DNA from: Nonlabens sp. MB-3u-79
GTDB taxonomy: Bacteria > Bacteroidota > Bacteroidia > Flavobacteriales > Flavobacteriaceae
DNA length: 64,000 nt
Direction: 5' to 3'
Assembly (NCBI RefSeq): GCF_002831625.1
Contig: NZ_CP025116.1
Coordinates: forward strand, 1,936,501 to 2,000,500
The translations under genes were made by a program, and so were the position numbers. Positions 35,749 through 45,583 of the stretch are shown here, one piece after another (positions within the stretch are counted from its first letter, which is position 1; every line of letters begins with the position of its first letter). Below the pieces are notes generated by a model. The model worked only from the letters and a program-made list of their open reading frames with translations. It was not told where the DNA came from and did not search any database.

Positions 35749-38700
35749 CTATCGCTTTAAGGAAAAATGGCCTTTCACTTCTATATTACCTCTGGTGTCC
35801 TCTATTTCTAATAAGAACCAATAGTCTGAAGAAGGCATAGGATTGCCATTATATATTCCATCCCAACCGTTACTATCCTTACCGTAGCTTTTTAATAATT
35901 TGCCATACCGGTCAAAAATGTAAAAGGTCGCATTATCAAACGTATCAATCCCTTCCACGTACCAAGTATCATTAAAACTATCATTGTTAGGTGTGAAAAA
36001 CCTAGGGTAATCTATAATCAAAACAAGTTGTGGAGGAGAAGGTGCACAGCCGTTTAGGTCGATGACACTCACCTCGTGAAAACCTCTACTCACATTAGTA
36101 AACAGGTTACTTAATTGCGCTGGACCGTTGTCTAATATAAATCTATAATCTCCCGTACCGTTAACAGTAACCCTAATGGAATTTGGATCTTCAAAGTTAG
36201 TAGAGGCTACAAAGTTTACCATAGGTGTTTCTGATGCTATGACTGTAAAGTTTATAGCGGGGGCTGTACAACCTCTATTACTGGTTACTTGAACGCTATA
36301 GTTTCCGGCTGCGGTGATGTTAATGTTGCTCGTAGTTGCTCCTGTAGACCAGAGGTAGCTTTCTCCAAAGACAGCATTGGAAGCATCTACGTTAACAAAT
36401 GTATTGTTACAAATAATATGTACAGGATCTATCACCAAAATAGGTAATGGATCTACAAACGCTTCAAAGGTACCGGTACTGCTGCAGTTTGTTGTGGTGT
36501 TGGTAACTCTTATATAGAAGGTGTCTGATTGATTAACAGAAACGTTGGTATCTGTGATTTGGTTCGTTTCAGCATCAGCATCTATCAAAGTAGGATAAAA
36601 TTGAACGCTGTGGTTTGTGGGGTCTAAACCGTTTAAGATACTACTGATATTGCTGGATAAATTAAAATTGCGAATTCCATCAAAATTATCATCACAAATT
36701 CTGATGTCATAACTTCCTGCTGAAGCGATTTGTGGTGCTGCCAGGATTCTTAAGTTAAAAGGAGCAGTAGAGAAACAGCCACTAACTCCATTTTCTACTC
36801 TTATAAATAAAGAGGTGTTGTTTGCGGTATAATTATAGTCCGTATTCAATGCGTTTGTTGCGTTGATCGCATCGAGGTTTGTGCTATAAAAGCTGGTGCT
36901 AAAACCGGCAGGTAAAGGATCTATAAACAAAGGAGTGACTTCGTCTAGTTGGGCCGTTTGGGTTGGGTTTTCACAAATGGAGAAGTCACTAACAGTTAAT
37001 AGTTCAGGGGGTAGGTTGACCATTAAATCTAAGGTGCCTATACTAAAACACATAGAAACAGTATTGTAGTACCTTAAATAAACCGATTGCGGATTTGTAG
37101 TGTTGGTAAAAGAAGCATCGTTACTAATAGGGTTGAGATCATTTGTTGCATCAGCAATGCTGGTATGCCATGACAAAGTAGAATTAAAAGGTCGCGAGCC
37201 CACGAGATCTGTTTCTCTTGTTGTCAAATCAAATACAGCAAAACCGTCTAAATCTGTGTCGCATAAAATCGAAGGTGAGATGTCATTAGTTTGTGGACTG
37301 TCGATAACATTATAAACAATATCCTCCACTACAAAACAATTCACATCATTACCTATTCTCGCATAAATAGTCTGAGGGTTTACTGTATTTGTAAAATTAA
37401 GGCCTAATGGATTTGTATTGGACTCTGCCTCTAATATAGATACATGGAAGGATACGTTTAGGTTAGCAGTGATTCCTGCTCTTATTCCATCTATGGATTG
37501 CTGTAAGTCAAACGTAAAAAAACCATCATTATCATCATCACAAATCCTTAAATCTGCTGGAGCATTGTAGGTGGGAGATTCATCTACTTGTATGAGAAAG
37601 GAATCTACTCCATAACAAGAAATATCGGTATCATTTTCTACTCTTGCCCAAATCGTTTGTGGATTGCTTGTATTTTGATAAGCACTGAACTTATCGATTT
37701 CATTGTTTCTTGCGTTGGCATCGGTACTATTTCTATAATAGCGCACTGTTTTACCCATCTGACCATTTAATATTTCAAAATCTTTAATGGAAAAGAAAAA
37801 GTCTTCCACATTATCAGCGTCTGATTCACAAAGTTGATAAGTGCTGATGCTTGGGAATACGGGTAATGTATTGACTATAATAGGTTGTATAACAATAGTT
37901 TCACAGCCGGTTATCGTGTTTTCAACTCGCACAAATATGGATGTTGTTTGTGTGTTATAATTGGTAGGGTTGGAGATAGGGTTGGTTCCTAATTCGGCAT
38001 CCAAAAAATTATTGTGGTACGTAATGGCTCTATTTGCGTCAGTTGTTAGTTGTGTCTCTTGAGAGCTAAGGTTTATCAAGGAAAAACCATCTTGATCGTT
38101 ATCGCAAATTATAAAACCTGCGGGTGTTCCAGATACAGGAGCTGGCAGAATGTTTATTTGCATCGTTTGGTTATCACTGCATCCATTCGGTGCAATTAAC
38201 TCTGCATAAACAGTAAATGGATTGGTCGTATTTACAACACTTGTAACAGCATTAATTCTATCATCTGCATCTGTTTGTGATAAGTAATAAAGAACACTAT
38301 GGTCATTACCAAAAGCCCCTCTTACCGCATTGTCAAATTCATTAAGTGGAATAGTAGTAACAAGATCTTGATCTTCATCACAATAGGTTTGATCAGGAAC
38401 AGCTGCCGATTCAAAATAAGGCTCCACCCTAATCTCAAATTCTGCAAACTCGGTACAAGTAGGACTATTTATTCTTATGTACAATGTTTGAGGATTGGTA
38501 AGATTTGTATAACCTATCAAAGGATCCAGTTGATTTATATCAGAAAGTTGATCCATTTCAGATTCAAAGAATTCAATATCCACATTTGGAATGCCATTGA
38601 TAAATCCCAAGGCAATTTCTTCTAAACTAAAGCTTTCAAACCCGTCATTACTAATATCATCACATTGTGATTGGTCTATAATATTTGTTCTGTCTAATAA

Positions 38701-40590
38701 AAGATTTGTATAAAGGTCCAGAGGGGAAATGGTGGCACAGCCTGTAGTTAATGATTCAAATCTAATATAGACACGTTGTATCCTAGGTGTGATGTTATCA
38801 TAAGAATTAGGATTGGTAATGGCATTTACATTGTTATCTGCGTCTGCTTGAGAGGTATGATAACTAATATTGAAATTACTTGGAGCAGTTGTGAAATCAG
38901 GAATAACACTGGACAGATTAAAGGTAGCAAAACCGTTTTGATCTGTATCACAGGCATCTATTACTTCTAAATCACTATTTAGGGAAGGTGGTAAAACGAT
39001 ATTTATGGTCACTTCGCTTACAGCAAAACAGCCACTAATAGTGTTATAAACTCGAGCAAATATGGTGTCTGGATTTGAAAAATTGGTATACGTACCAGAA
39101 AGAGGTGATGTGTTGTTGAGGGCTTCACTTTCTGTAAGATGATAAGAAATGGCAACATTGGAAGTAGCAGTAGTTACTCCAGAATCTAATGTAGACAGAT
39201 TTATATTTAATATACCATCACTATTGTTATCACAAGTATTGAAAGTGAAGTCTGTGGCTACAAGTGCATCATTAACGATGAGTTGGACTGGTTGTATGCC
39301 TTGACAGCCTGTATTTAAATCATTAATGCGTATGTAGATCGTTTGTGGGCTAATGGTATTTGTATAGTTATCAGGTAGTTGACCCACTTCATTTTGTGCG
39401 TCAGTTTGATCAAAATAAAAGTCTGTAGTATAGTTCCCTGCAGGAAGTTGTGTCAGAGCATTGTTACCCAAGTTGAGTAAATCAAAAGATTCAAAGCCAT
39501 CTGCACTGGAGTCATCACATAGCGATTGATCAGCAATATTAATATTGAGTTGGTTGGGGTCGACAGTGACAAAGACGTCATCTGTGATAATACAATTAGA
39601 ACCAGGAAGGGCGATACTTATTTCTACTCGATAATTTCCAGTAGTGTCAGCAACAAGAGTACTGCTGGTTTGTCCTAGAAGTTCTGTGTTATCTCTGAAC
39701 CATCTAAAAGTGGCTAGATTGTTACCTATGTCTGCATTTAGCGTGGCTTCAATACAAGGAAATAAATCTGGGCCTAGATCTACTTCGGCTTGTAAACTGC
39801 CGGCCTCAATAAAAATAGCACTGTCATATGCGGTTGGATCAAAGTTGGATTGATCTGCTATAACCATTTTAAGGTGATAGACCGTATTAGGAAGAACCGT
39901 TGCTGCAGCAGTTAAAGTTACTGTACGTCCCTCAAAATTAGTATCGCCTAACATCTGACCTGCAAAAAAACTTTGATTTGCGGCGTGACATTGTCCTACC
40001 ACCTCTGGGTGAATGGTGTCTATACCCACTGGAGTACTGGTGTTGGGGAGCACGGCAATATTTTGATAAGTACCGCCTTGTGGTCTTAGTAATAAAGCAA
40101 ACCGATCACCTACGTTGCATGGAAAGTCTAATTGATATTCTTCTGAGGCGAGTAAGTAGTTGAAACTAATTCTATTTGAGCTGCTTATGAGATCAAACTC
40201 TATGACAGTTGCATTCACTGTATTTGTGATTCCTGTAATATTCTCCAGATCATTATCTCCAGTCCAAGCAGCTGTTCCATCACTTAAATCTGTGGTAATT
40301 AGTGTGTTTCCTATACGATTGCCATCACCAGTACTCAAAAAGAAACCATCTGAAAAAGGAAATGAAGAACCACCTTGCGTAAAACTGCCGAAACTATTTA
40401 ATCCATCAACATTGCCATTTATACTTGAGCTAACATTAGATATCTCCATACAGTCATTACCCAATGCTTGCTGTACTAATTGATCCACCGGTAGTGTGGT
40501 AGTGGTATTGATGAGTTGGGAAAAACTTTGACAACTTATCAATAAGAAAATGATCAAGAAGAGCTCTTTATTTAAATGATTGCAGTTCAA
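35749..40590 (-). CDS. Giant type IX-secreted surface protein: choice-of-anchor L, 11 repeats, type B sorting domain
   Basis: 1613 residues. After a signal peptide (FLIIFLLISCQSFS) comes a choice-of-anchor L domain (residues about 35-270: VDQLVQQALGNDCMEISN, YLLASEEYQ) and an Ig-like segment. Then eleven repeats of about 90-95 residues follow, each opening with CDxDxDGFxxFDL and closing with NPQTIYARVEN...GC. The acidic opening resembles a calcium-binding loop, and each repeat has two Cys that may pair. The C terminus (FTPNNDSFNDTWYVEGID...YGKDSNGWDGIYNG...GHFSLKR) is the gliding-motility type B sorting domain. It is probably an adhesin or matrix protein on the cell surface. Confidence 0.93.
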   Translation of the reverse strand: MNCNHLNKELFLIIFLLISCQSFSQLINTTTTLPVDQLVQQALGNDCMEISNVSSSINGNVDGLNSFGSFTQGGSSFPFSDGFFLSTGDGNRIGNTLITTDLSDGTAAWTGDNDLENITGITNTVNATVIEFDLISSSNRISFNYLLASEEYQLDFPCNVGDRFALLLRPQGGTYQNIAVLPNTSTPVGIDTIHPEVVGQCHAANQSFFAGQMLGDTNFEGRTVTLTAAATVLPNTVYHLKMVIADQSNFDPTAYDSAIFIEAGSLQAEVDLGPDLFPCIEATLNADIGNNLATFRWFRDNTELLGQTSSTLVADTTGNYRVEISIALPGSNCIITDDVFVTVDPNQLNINIADQSLCDDSSADGFESFDLLNLGNNALTQLPAGNYTTDFYFDQTDAQNEVGQLPDNYTNTISPQTIYIRINDLNTGCQGIQPVQLIVNDALVATDFTFNTCDNNSDGILNINLSTLDSGVTTATSNVAISYHLTESEALNNTSPLSGTYTNFSNPDTIFARVYNTISGCFAVSEVTINIVLPPSLNSDLEVIDACDTDQNGFATFNLSSVIPDFTTAPSNFNISYHTSQADADNNVNAITNPNSYDNITPRIQRVYIRFESLTTGCATISPLDLYTNLLLDRTNIIDQSQCDDISNDGFESFSLEEIALGFINGIPNVDIEFFESEMDQLSDINQLDPLIGYTNLTNPQTLYIRINSPTCTEFAEFEIRVEPYFESAAVPDQTYCDEDQDLVTTIPLNEFDNAVRGAFGNDHSVLYYLSQTDADDRINAVTSVVNTTNPFTVYAELIAPNGCSDNQTMQINILPAPVSGTPAGFIICDNDQDGFSLINLSSQETQLTTDANRAITYHNNFLDAELGTNPISNPTNYNTQTTSIFVRVENTITGCETIVIQPIIVNTLPVFPSISTYQLCESDADNVEDFFFSIKDFEILNGQMGKTVRYYRNSTDANARNNEIDKFSAYQNTSNPQTIWARVENDTDISCYGVDSFLIQVDESPTYNAPADLRICDDDNDGFFTFDLQQSIDGIRAGITANLNVSFHVSILEAESNTNPLGLNFTNTVNPQTIYARIGNDVNCFVVEDIVYNVIDSPQTNDISPSILCDTDLDGFAVFDLTTRETDLVGSRPFNSTLSWHTSIADATNDLNPISNDASFTNTTNPQSVYLRYYNTVSMCFSIGTLDLMVNLPPELLTVSDFSICENPTQTAQLDEVTPLFIDPLPAGFSTSFYSTNLDAINATNALNTDYNYTANNTSLFIRVENGVSGCFSTAPFNLRILAAPQIASAGSYDIRICDDNFDGIRNFNLSSNISSILNGLDPTNHSVQFYPTLIDADAETNQITDTNVSVNQSDTFYIRVTNTTTNCSSTGTFEAFVDPLPILVIDPVHIICNNTFVNVDASNAVFGESYLWSTGATTSNINITAAGNYSVQVTSNRGCTAPAINFTVIASETPMVNFVASTNFEDPNSIRVTVNGTGDYRFILDNGPAQLSNLFTNVSRGFHEVSVIDLNGCAPSPPQLVLIIDYPRFFTPNNDSFNDTWYVEGIDTFDNATFYIFDRYGKLLKSYGKDSNGWDGIYNGNPMPSSDYWFLLEIEDTRGNIEVKGHFSLKR

Positions 40591-40849
40591 GTTAGCGCGT
40601 TTTTAGGGGAGTTCCAGTTCAGTGTGATAGAGCGCAAAAATATTATTTAACTACTACTTAATACGATAAAATATATCTAAATTTAATTGTGGTTTATTCA
40701 CCTAAACTTTAAAAAGAAGGTCGCACTAGTTAACTGTATGTAAATCAAAATATTAAAAATATATTTAGTACTTTTTTTAATCAAAAAGCCGAATATTTTA
40801 TTGCCGTTAGTCGACTGTCTAAAAGGCGATAAACACGGTTTTAACTGCG
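40591..40849. other. AT-rich intergenic region between divergent genes
   Basis: About 260 bp between the giant cargo gene (minus) and the small membrane protein gene (plus). Apart from the -7 box at 40850 I see no hairpin, repeat or reading frame worth calling. Confidence 0.5.
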
Positions 40850-40857
40850 TATATTTG
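40850..40857 (+). promoter_or_regulatory. -7 box of the small membrane protein operon
   Basis: TATATTTG, 18 nt before the ATG at 40876. No -33 TTG. Confidence 0.6.
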
Positions 40858-40875
40858 CACACCAATTTGAGAATT

Positions 40876-41058
40876 ATGGCATTGAATAAAAATGGAGTTT
40901 TAGGATGGGCAACTTTGATCATGATCATCGTTGGTTTAGGACTTATTGCATTAGGTGCTTTTAAGTATCAAGAAGTTGCAGGTTATGGATTTGCAGCGGT
41001 AGGAGTTGGTTTTTTTGCTATCGCGTGGGTTTTTAATGCGCTTAAAGGAAGAGTATAG
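40876..41058 (+). CDS. CAL67264-type small membrane protein
   Basis: 60 residues from the ATG at 40876 (MALNKNGVLGWATLIMIIV); the longer frame starts before the promoter box. It has two transmembrane helices with the conserved loop GAFKYQEVAGYGFAAVG. I recognise it as a short, strongly conserved protein of the Flavobacteriaceae (the CAL67264 family). The function is unknown. The next gene starts directly after its stop codon, and ettA follows, an arrangement that I think is conserved. Confidence 0.85.
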   Translation: MALNKNGVLGWATLIMIIVGLGLIALGAFKYQEVAGYGFAAVGVGFFAIAWVFNALKGRV

Positions 41059-41478
41059 GTGAAAGAAGTGATCCACTTTAAAGACATGAACACCCTACGC
41101 TTCAAGATCATACTCGTGCTGGCAGTTTTCATGTTGGTAATGGCTGGAGTCTTCTTTTTAAACAATTTTAAACTTTATAGTTCGATCGCTGCCCTTACGG
41201 CAGTAACCTTATTCTATTTTAATAGTTACGAGGGGTTTTCAACACGTAACTCTGCTTCCTACAGCCGTACGTCAATAACCGTTAAATTAGTAGGTAGAAA
41301 AACATTTGGTTTTAGTTTTAAAGAATTAGAAAAACTAGACCTTTCAGATAAAGGTCTTTATATAAAATCAAAGGGGATGGATGCGGTGACGCTTTCGCGA
41401 AAGCGATATGAAGACAACACCCTATCCCAATTACATAATATTTTACAAGTAAAAAGCACATCAAATGAGCGACGATAA
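41059..41478 (+). CDS. Hypothetical membrane protein upstream of ettA
   Basis: 139 residues from a GTG directly after the previous stop; an ATG at 41086 (MNTLRFKIILVLAVF) is an equally good start. Two transmembrane helices (about residues 17-34 and 40-54) are followed by a soluble beta-rich region (SITVKLVGRKTFGFSFKELEKLDLSDKGLYIKS cut short here as one unit). No family is recognised beyond a PH-like impression. The end overlaps ettA by 14 nt. It contains a palindromic element encoding LSRKR. Confidence 0.7.
   Translation: MKEVIHFKDMNTLRFKIILVLAVFMLVMAGVFFLNNFKLYSSIAALTAVTLFYFNSYEGFSTRNSASYSRTSITVKLVGRKTFGFSFKELEKLDLSDKGLYIKSKGMDAVTLSRKRYEDNTLSQLHNILQVKSTSNERR
41390..41405. repeat. Palindromic element, copy 9
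   Basis: CGCTTTCGCGAAAGCG near the end of the membrane protein gene, read as LSRK. Confidence 0.9.
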
Positions 41479-43156
41479 ACAAGTTATTTTTTCCATGTCA
41501 GGTCTTTCAAAGACTTATCAAAGTACTGGAAAACAAGTATTAAAAAACATTCACCTAAGTTTTTTCTACGGTGCAAAAATCGGTATTCTAGGTCTTAACG
41601 GTTCTGGTAAATCTACTTTGATGAAGATCATTGCTGGGATGGAAAAGAACTATCAAGGGGATATCAATTTCTTGCCGGGGTATCATGTAGGTTATCTCGA
41701 GCAAGAGCCACAGCTTGATGAGACAAAAACTGTTATGGAAATTGTACGTGAAGGTGTAGCAGAAACTGTCGCTGTTCTTGATGAATACAATAAAATCAAT
41801 GACGATTTTGGCCTAGAAGAAGTATACACAGATGCCGATAAGATGGAGAAGTTGATGAATCGTCAAGCGATTCTTCAAGATAAAATCGATGCGTTAAACG
41901 CTTGGGAGCTGGACACCAAATTGGAAATAGCAATGGATGCATTGCGCACACCACCAGGGGAAGCTGAGATAAAGAACCTATCTGGTGGAGAACGTCGTCG
42001 TGTAGCACTTTGTAGGCTGTTATTACAGCAGCCAGAAATACTTTTGTTAGATGAACCAACCAACCACTTGGACGCAGAGTCTGTATTATGGCTAGAACAA
42101 CACCTTGCTCAATATAAAGGAACTGTTATCGCTGTAACTCACGATAGGTACTTTTTAGACAATGTTGCTGGATGGATCTTAGAATTAGATCGAGGTGAAG
42201 GAATTCCATGGAAAGGGAATTATTCCAGTTGGTTAGAGCAAAAAGGAGACCGACTAGCAAAAGAAGAAAAAACCGAATCTAAAAGACAGAAAACCCTTCA
42301 ACGAGAGCTGGACTGGGTGCGTCAGGGAGCAAAAGGTAGACAGACCAAACAAAAAGCGCGTTTGAGTAATTATGACAAGCTTTTAAATGAAGATCAAAAG
42401 GCCAAAGAAGAAAATCTAGAGATCTATATTCCTAACGGTCCACGTTTAGGAACTAATGTTATTGAAGCTAATGGAGTGAGTAAGGCATTTGGCGACAAGC
42501 TGCTTTATGAAGATTTGAATTTTGTACTACCTCAAAATGGAATTGTTGGGATTATAGGTCCTAACGGTGCTGGTAAAACCACCATCTTTAAAATGATCAT
42601 GGATCAAGAAAAGCCGGATAAAGGTTCTTTTGCAGTAGGAGAAACGGTACAGCTAGCTTATGTAGATCAAGATCACTCTAACATAGATCCAGAGAAGTCC
42701 ATCTGGGAGAACTTTGCAGACAGTCAGGACATGATCATGATGGGAGGAAAAATGGTGAATTCTAGAGCTTATCTAAGTCGTTTTAATTTTTCGGGTAGTG
42801 AGCAAAATAAAAAGGTATCGGCACTTTCTGGTGGAGAGCGCAACCGTTTGCACCTTGCTATGACACTTAAAGAAGAAGGAAACGTATTACTACTGGATGA
42901 GCCTACTAACGACCTTGATGTAAACACATTAAGAGCACTTGAAGAAGGACTGGATAACTTTGCGGGATGTGCCGTAATTATCTCGCATGACAGGTGGTTT
43001 TTAGATAGAGTTTGTACTCATATCATCGCTTTTGAAGGTGATTCTCAAATCTATTCTTTTGAAGGTAGTTTTACAGAGTATGAAGAAAATAAGAGAAAAC
43101 GACTAGGGGATCATGCTCCTAAGAGAATCCGTTATAAGAAATTGACAAGAGACTAA
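41465..43156 (+). CDS. ettA: Energy-dependent translational throttle protein EttA (ABC-F ATPase)
   Basis: 563 residues with two ABC ATPase units. Walker A motifs are GLNGSGKST and GPNGAGKTT; signature motifs are [15 protein letters not shown] and LSGGERNRLHLAM; Walker B motifs are LLLDEPTNHLD and LLLDEPTNDLD. The linker between the units and the arm (YLEQEPQLDETKTVMEIV) match EttA, which binds the ribosomal E site and slows early elongation when ADP is high. Cytoplasmic. It overlaps the preceding gene by 14 nt and ends in a strong terminator. Confidence 0.96.
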   Translation: MSDDKQVIFSMSGLSKTYQSTGKQVLKNIHLSFFYGAKIGILGLNGSGKSTLMKIIAGMEKNYQGDINFLPGYHVGYLEQEPQLDETKTVMEIVREGVAETVAVLDEYNKINDDFGLEEVYTDADKMEKLMNRQAILQDKIDALNAWELDTKLEIAMDALRTPPGEAEIKNLSGGERRRVALCRLLLQQPEILLLDEPTNHLDAESVLWLEQHLAQYKGTVIAVTHDRYFLDNVAGWILELDRGEGIPWKGNYSSWLEQKGDRLAKEEKTESKRQKTLQRELDWVRQGAKGRQTKQKARLSNYDKLLNEDQKAKEENLEIYIPNGPRLGTNVIEANGVSKAFGDKLLYEDLNFVLPQNGIVGIIGPNGAGKTTIFKMIMDQEKPDKGSFAVGETVQLAYVDQDHSNIDPEKSIWENFADSQDMIMMGGKMVNSRAYLSRFNFSGSEQNKKVSALSGGERNRLHLAMTLKEEGNVLLLDEPTNDLDVNTLRALEEGLDNFAGCAVIISHDRWFLDRVCTHIIAFEGDSQIYSFEGSFTEYEENKRKRLGDHAPKRIRYKKLTRD

Positions 43157-43179
43157 AAAATAGCTTTTTCTAATTATAC

Positions 43180-43210
43180 AATCCCAAAGATTTTTAAAAT
43201 CTTTGGGATT
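43180..43210 (+). terminator. Intrinsic terminator of the ettA operon
   Basis: A 15-bp stem AATCCCAAAGATTTT and its complement around a single T, followed by a T tract. Confidence 0.92.
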
Positions 43211-43317
43211 TTTTATAGGGGTGTTATTGCAGAAAAGAGTCTGATTAGTTGTCAGGGATAGGCTAGTTGTATAGAGGTGTTTATTTAAAAAGAAATATGG
43301 AGTTTCAAAAATAAAAC

Positions 43318-44118
43318 CTACTTCATGATCCATTCTTCCTTAAAAAGCAATGCTTTAGTAAGATGACCATATATTAACGGAAAGGTTGTTTTAAAATCAG
43401 CATTTGATTCAAAAAAGTATTCTGAAAGCACCGCCATGAATTCATACTGATTTGTAAAGGCATAATCTCTAAAGAACTGTGTTTGATCCAGCTTGCTACG
43501 CACGTCTGGTTTCATCAATTCCCGGAGAATTTTATTGGTGTATTTTTTGAATCTTACAGCATCAATATCATTACTACGGTCACTTTCAAAATGCATGACA
43601 TGGGTAAATTCATGTATGCCTAAGTGAAGATTATCATTAGTTATATCCATTCCTTCCTTAAAATCATACCAGGAGATCGCTAGCACTTTAGCTAGTGGAT
43701 TAAATTCGCCTTTATGCAATACCTGATTAGTAGGGCTCATAAAAGCCTCTGGAAATAACAAAATCGTATTCAGCATAGGATACAAATAGTTGCGGCGTCC
43801 AAAACTCAATTGGCAAGCAACACAAGATATCAATACCACTTGATGGTCAGTCACAGTACCTTGATACCTATTCCTAAAATCTTTATCTGCAATAAAGGCA
43901 GCTACTCGATGCTCAAACTGCTTTTTATTTTTAAGGGGAAGTTGCTCGTAGAAGGGGTATGTTTCTAGAACTCGCTTTCGCGAAAGCGGCAACCTGCGAT
44001 AACTTAAGGCTTGTCGGTACCATAAAAAATCACGCTTTCTTTGAATACCTCGCAATATGATGTGGGCAAAAATGGATAAAAATCCAAAGCCTACCACAGC
44101 AAAGGCGTATGGTGCCAT
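43318..44118 (-). CDS. MtfA-like zinc peptidase (M90 family)
   Basis: 266 residues. A transmembrane helix (about residues 5-23) is followed by the MtfA/M90 domain: FLWYRQALSYRRLP, FEHRVAAFIADKDF, and the zinc motif HEFTHVMHFE at 169-178. In E. coli MtfA is a cytosolic peptidase linked to glucose uptake control; the Bacteroidota proteins carry a membrane anchor. It is 40 nt downstream of the Bax-inhibitor-like gene and probably on the same transcript. LSRK at 45-48 comes from a palindromic element. Confidence 0.9.
   Translation of the reverse strand: MAPYAFAVVGFGFLSIFAHIILRGIQRKRDFLWYRQALSYRRLPLSRKRVLETYPFYEQLPLKNKKQFEHRVAAFIADKDFRNRYQGTVTDHQVVLISCVACQLSFGRRNYLYPMLNTILLFPEAFMSPTNQVLHKGEFNPLAKVLAISWYDFKEGMDITNDNLHLGIHEFTHVMHFESDRSNDIDAVRFKKYTNKILRELMKPDVRSKLDQTQFFRDYAFTNQYEFMAVLSEYFFESNADFKTTFPLIYGHLTKALLFKEEWIMK
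43973..43988. repeat. Palindromic element, copy 10
   Basis: CGCTTTCGCGAAAGCG in the MtfA-like gene, read on the minus strand as LSRK (LPLSRKRVL). Confidence 0.9.
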
Positions 44119-44158
44119 CCATTGCGCCTTGTTTTCTATTAATATGGAAGTGATTGTA

Positions 44159-44887
44159 TTAATCGCGAGACATAAATATGCTTAAAACATACCAGAATAA
44201 AAGCATTAAGGAAGAGAATAAGCCTAGAGCCGCTCCTACATATTGATCGGTATGGTATTTATGTACCAAATTTGAAGTTTGATATAAAATGGTTCCTGCC
44301 GCTAGAAGTACCATGGCACCACTAAATAAAAGGCCTAAGTCAAAACCGAAAATCATCCCTGCGATGATTAAACCTATCGCAATTATAAAGCCCACAGCAA
44401 GAATACTCTTAAGAAAGGAAAAATCCTTTTTAGTAATCAAAACTACAGCGCTTAGGGCCGTAAATAAAGACAAGGTGACTACCGCTGCTTGACTTAATAG
44501 ATTACTTTCTTCACCAGCCATGGCCTGATATTGTAGTGCCATTGCAATAAGAGGAAGAAAAATAACAGCTTCAGCTACTACAAAAAGAAGCAAGCCTAGA
44601 TATTGTTGATTGCGATCGTGAGAGGTATGTGCCATCTTCTCTGCATAAGAAGTGGCCCACATAAAAGCACCTAGAACGAGCAACCACGACCAGCCTTGAG
44701 CCAGACTAAACATAAAGTTGACCAGAGGGTCTATTTGTAGTAAAAGAGTTTCAACCACCATAAAAAGGAGCGTTGCTAAAGCAACGTGTCCATAAGTCTT
44801 TTTATAAAAAAGAGCTCTAGTCTCATCGTCTACTCGAGAGAGTGCCTCAAAAGGGCGATCGTATTGTGGAAAATTATCTTGATTCAT
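44159..44887 (-). CDS. Bax inhibitor-1/YccA family membrane protein
   Basis: 242 residues with seven transmembrane helices. RALFYKKTYGHVALATLLFM starts the family domain, and paired acidic residues late in the protein (FGFDLGLLFSGAMVLLAAGTILYQTSNLV) match the pH-sensing calcium-leak centre described for BsYetJ. In bacteria the family interacts with the FtsH protease or leaks calcium; the role here is not known. It is followed by the MtfA-like peptidase gene. Confidence 0.92.
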   Translation of the reverse strand: MNQDNFPQYDRPFEALSRVDDETRALFYKKTYGHVALATLLFMVVETLLLQIDPLVNFMFSLAQGWSWLLVLGAFMWATSYAEKMAHTSHDRNQQYLGLLLFVVAEAVIFLPLIAMALQYQAMAGEESNLLSQAAVVTLSLFTALSAVVLITKKDFSFLKSILAVGFIIAIGLIIAGMIFGFDLGLLFSGAMVLLAAGTILYQTSNLVHKYHTDQYVGAALGLFSSLMLLFWYVLSIFMSRD

Positions 44888-45004
44888 AGTTATTTAAATA
44901 AAACGTGAAGATAATTATTATGTAGATTCCTTAATGTTAATGAAAGATTTAAATTATTTTTAAAAAGATTAAACTTTTCTTGTTTATTAAAGTCCTAGAA
45001 AAAC

Positions 45005-45553
45005 ATGAGTACAACACCAGATAAAGAATTAATTTCTTTGATCCTTGATAAGTCTACGACTAACCAAGGGTTCAGAGCACTGGTAGCTCAACACCAAGAA
45101 CAACTTTACTGGCAAATAAGAAAAATGGTTGTCGTTCACGAAGATGCTGATGATGTGTTGCAAAACGTTTTTATCAAAATATTTAAAGGAGTGAAAAACT
45201 TTAAAGGCGATAGTAAACTGTCTACATGGATGTTTAGAATTGCCTATAATGAAAGTATTACCTTTCTTAATAAAAAAGGGAAAATTCTGCAGTTATCCTC
45301 CCAAGAATTACAAGATTATTTAATTGATAAGTTAGAAGCTGATGTGTATTTTACCAGTGATGAAATACAGCTTGCTTTGAAAAAGGCATTAGCCCAATTA
45401 CCAGATAGACAGCGAGAGGTTTTTAACCTTAGATACTACGACGATCTTAAATTCAAGATCATTGCAGAGCTATTAGACTTAAGTGAAGGAGCTGTAAAAA
45501 GCACCTATCATATAGCAGCAAAAAAAGTAGAGCGATTTATTAAAGAAGATTAA
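45005..45553 (+). CDS. ECF-type RNA polymerase sigma factor
   Basis: 182 residues. Region 2 (YWQIRKMVVVHEDADDVLQNVFIKIFKG...KLSTWMFRIAYNESITFLNKK) and region 4 (ALAQLPDRQREVFNLRYYDDLKFKIIAELLDLSEGAVKSTYHIA) are both complete. It directs RNA polymerase to a stress regulon, probably of the envelope. It forms an operon with a one-helix protein and a Spy-like exported protein, the expected anti-sigma and sensor components. Confidence 0.95.
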   Translation: MSTTPDKELISLILDKSTTNQGFRALVAQHQEQLYWQIRKMVVVHEDADDVLQNVFIKIFKGVKNFKGDSKLSTWMFRIAYNESITFLNKKGKILQLSSQELQDYLIDKLEADVYFTSDEIQLALKKALAQLPDRQREVFNLRYYDDLKFKIIAELLDLSEGAVKSTYHIAAKKVERFIKED

Positions 45554-45583
45554 ACTAATTGACTTTATAACAGTCATAACAAT

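Noticed and set aside
37100..40483. Several plus-strand frames of 60-108 codons
   Set aside because: All are antisense to the 1613-residue type IX cargo and show no starts, signals or domains of their own.
35749..40590. Periodic sequence considered as a CRISPR or DNA tandem array
   Set aside because: The period of about 280 bp is at protein level only; the DNA of the repeats has diverged and the frame is intact throughout.
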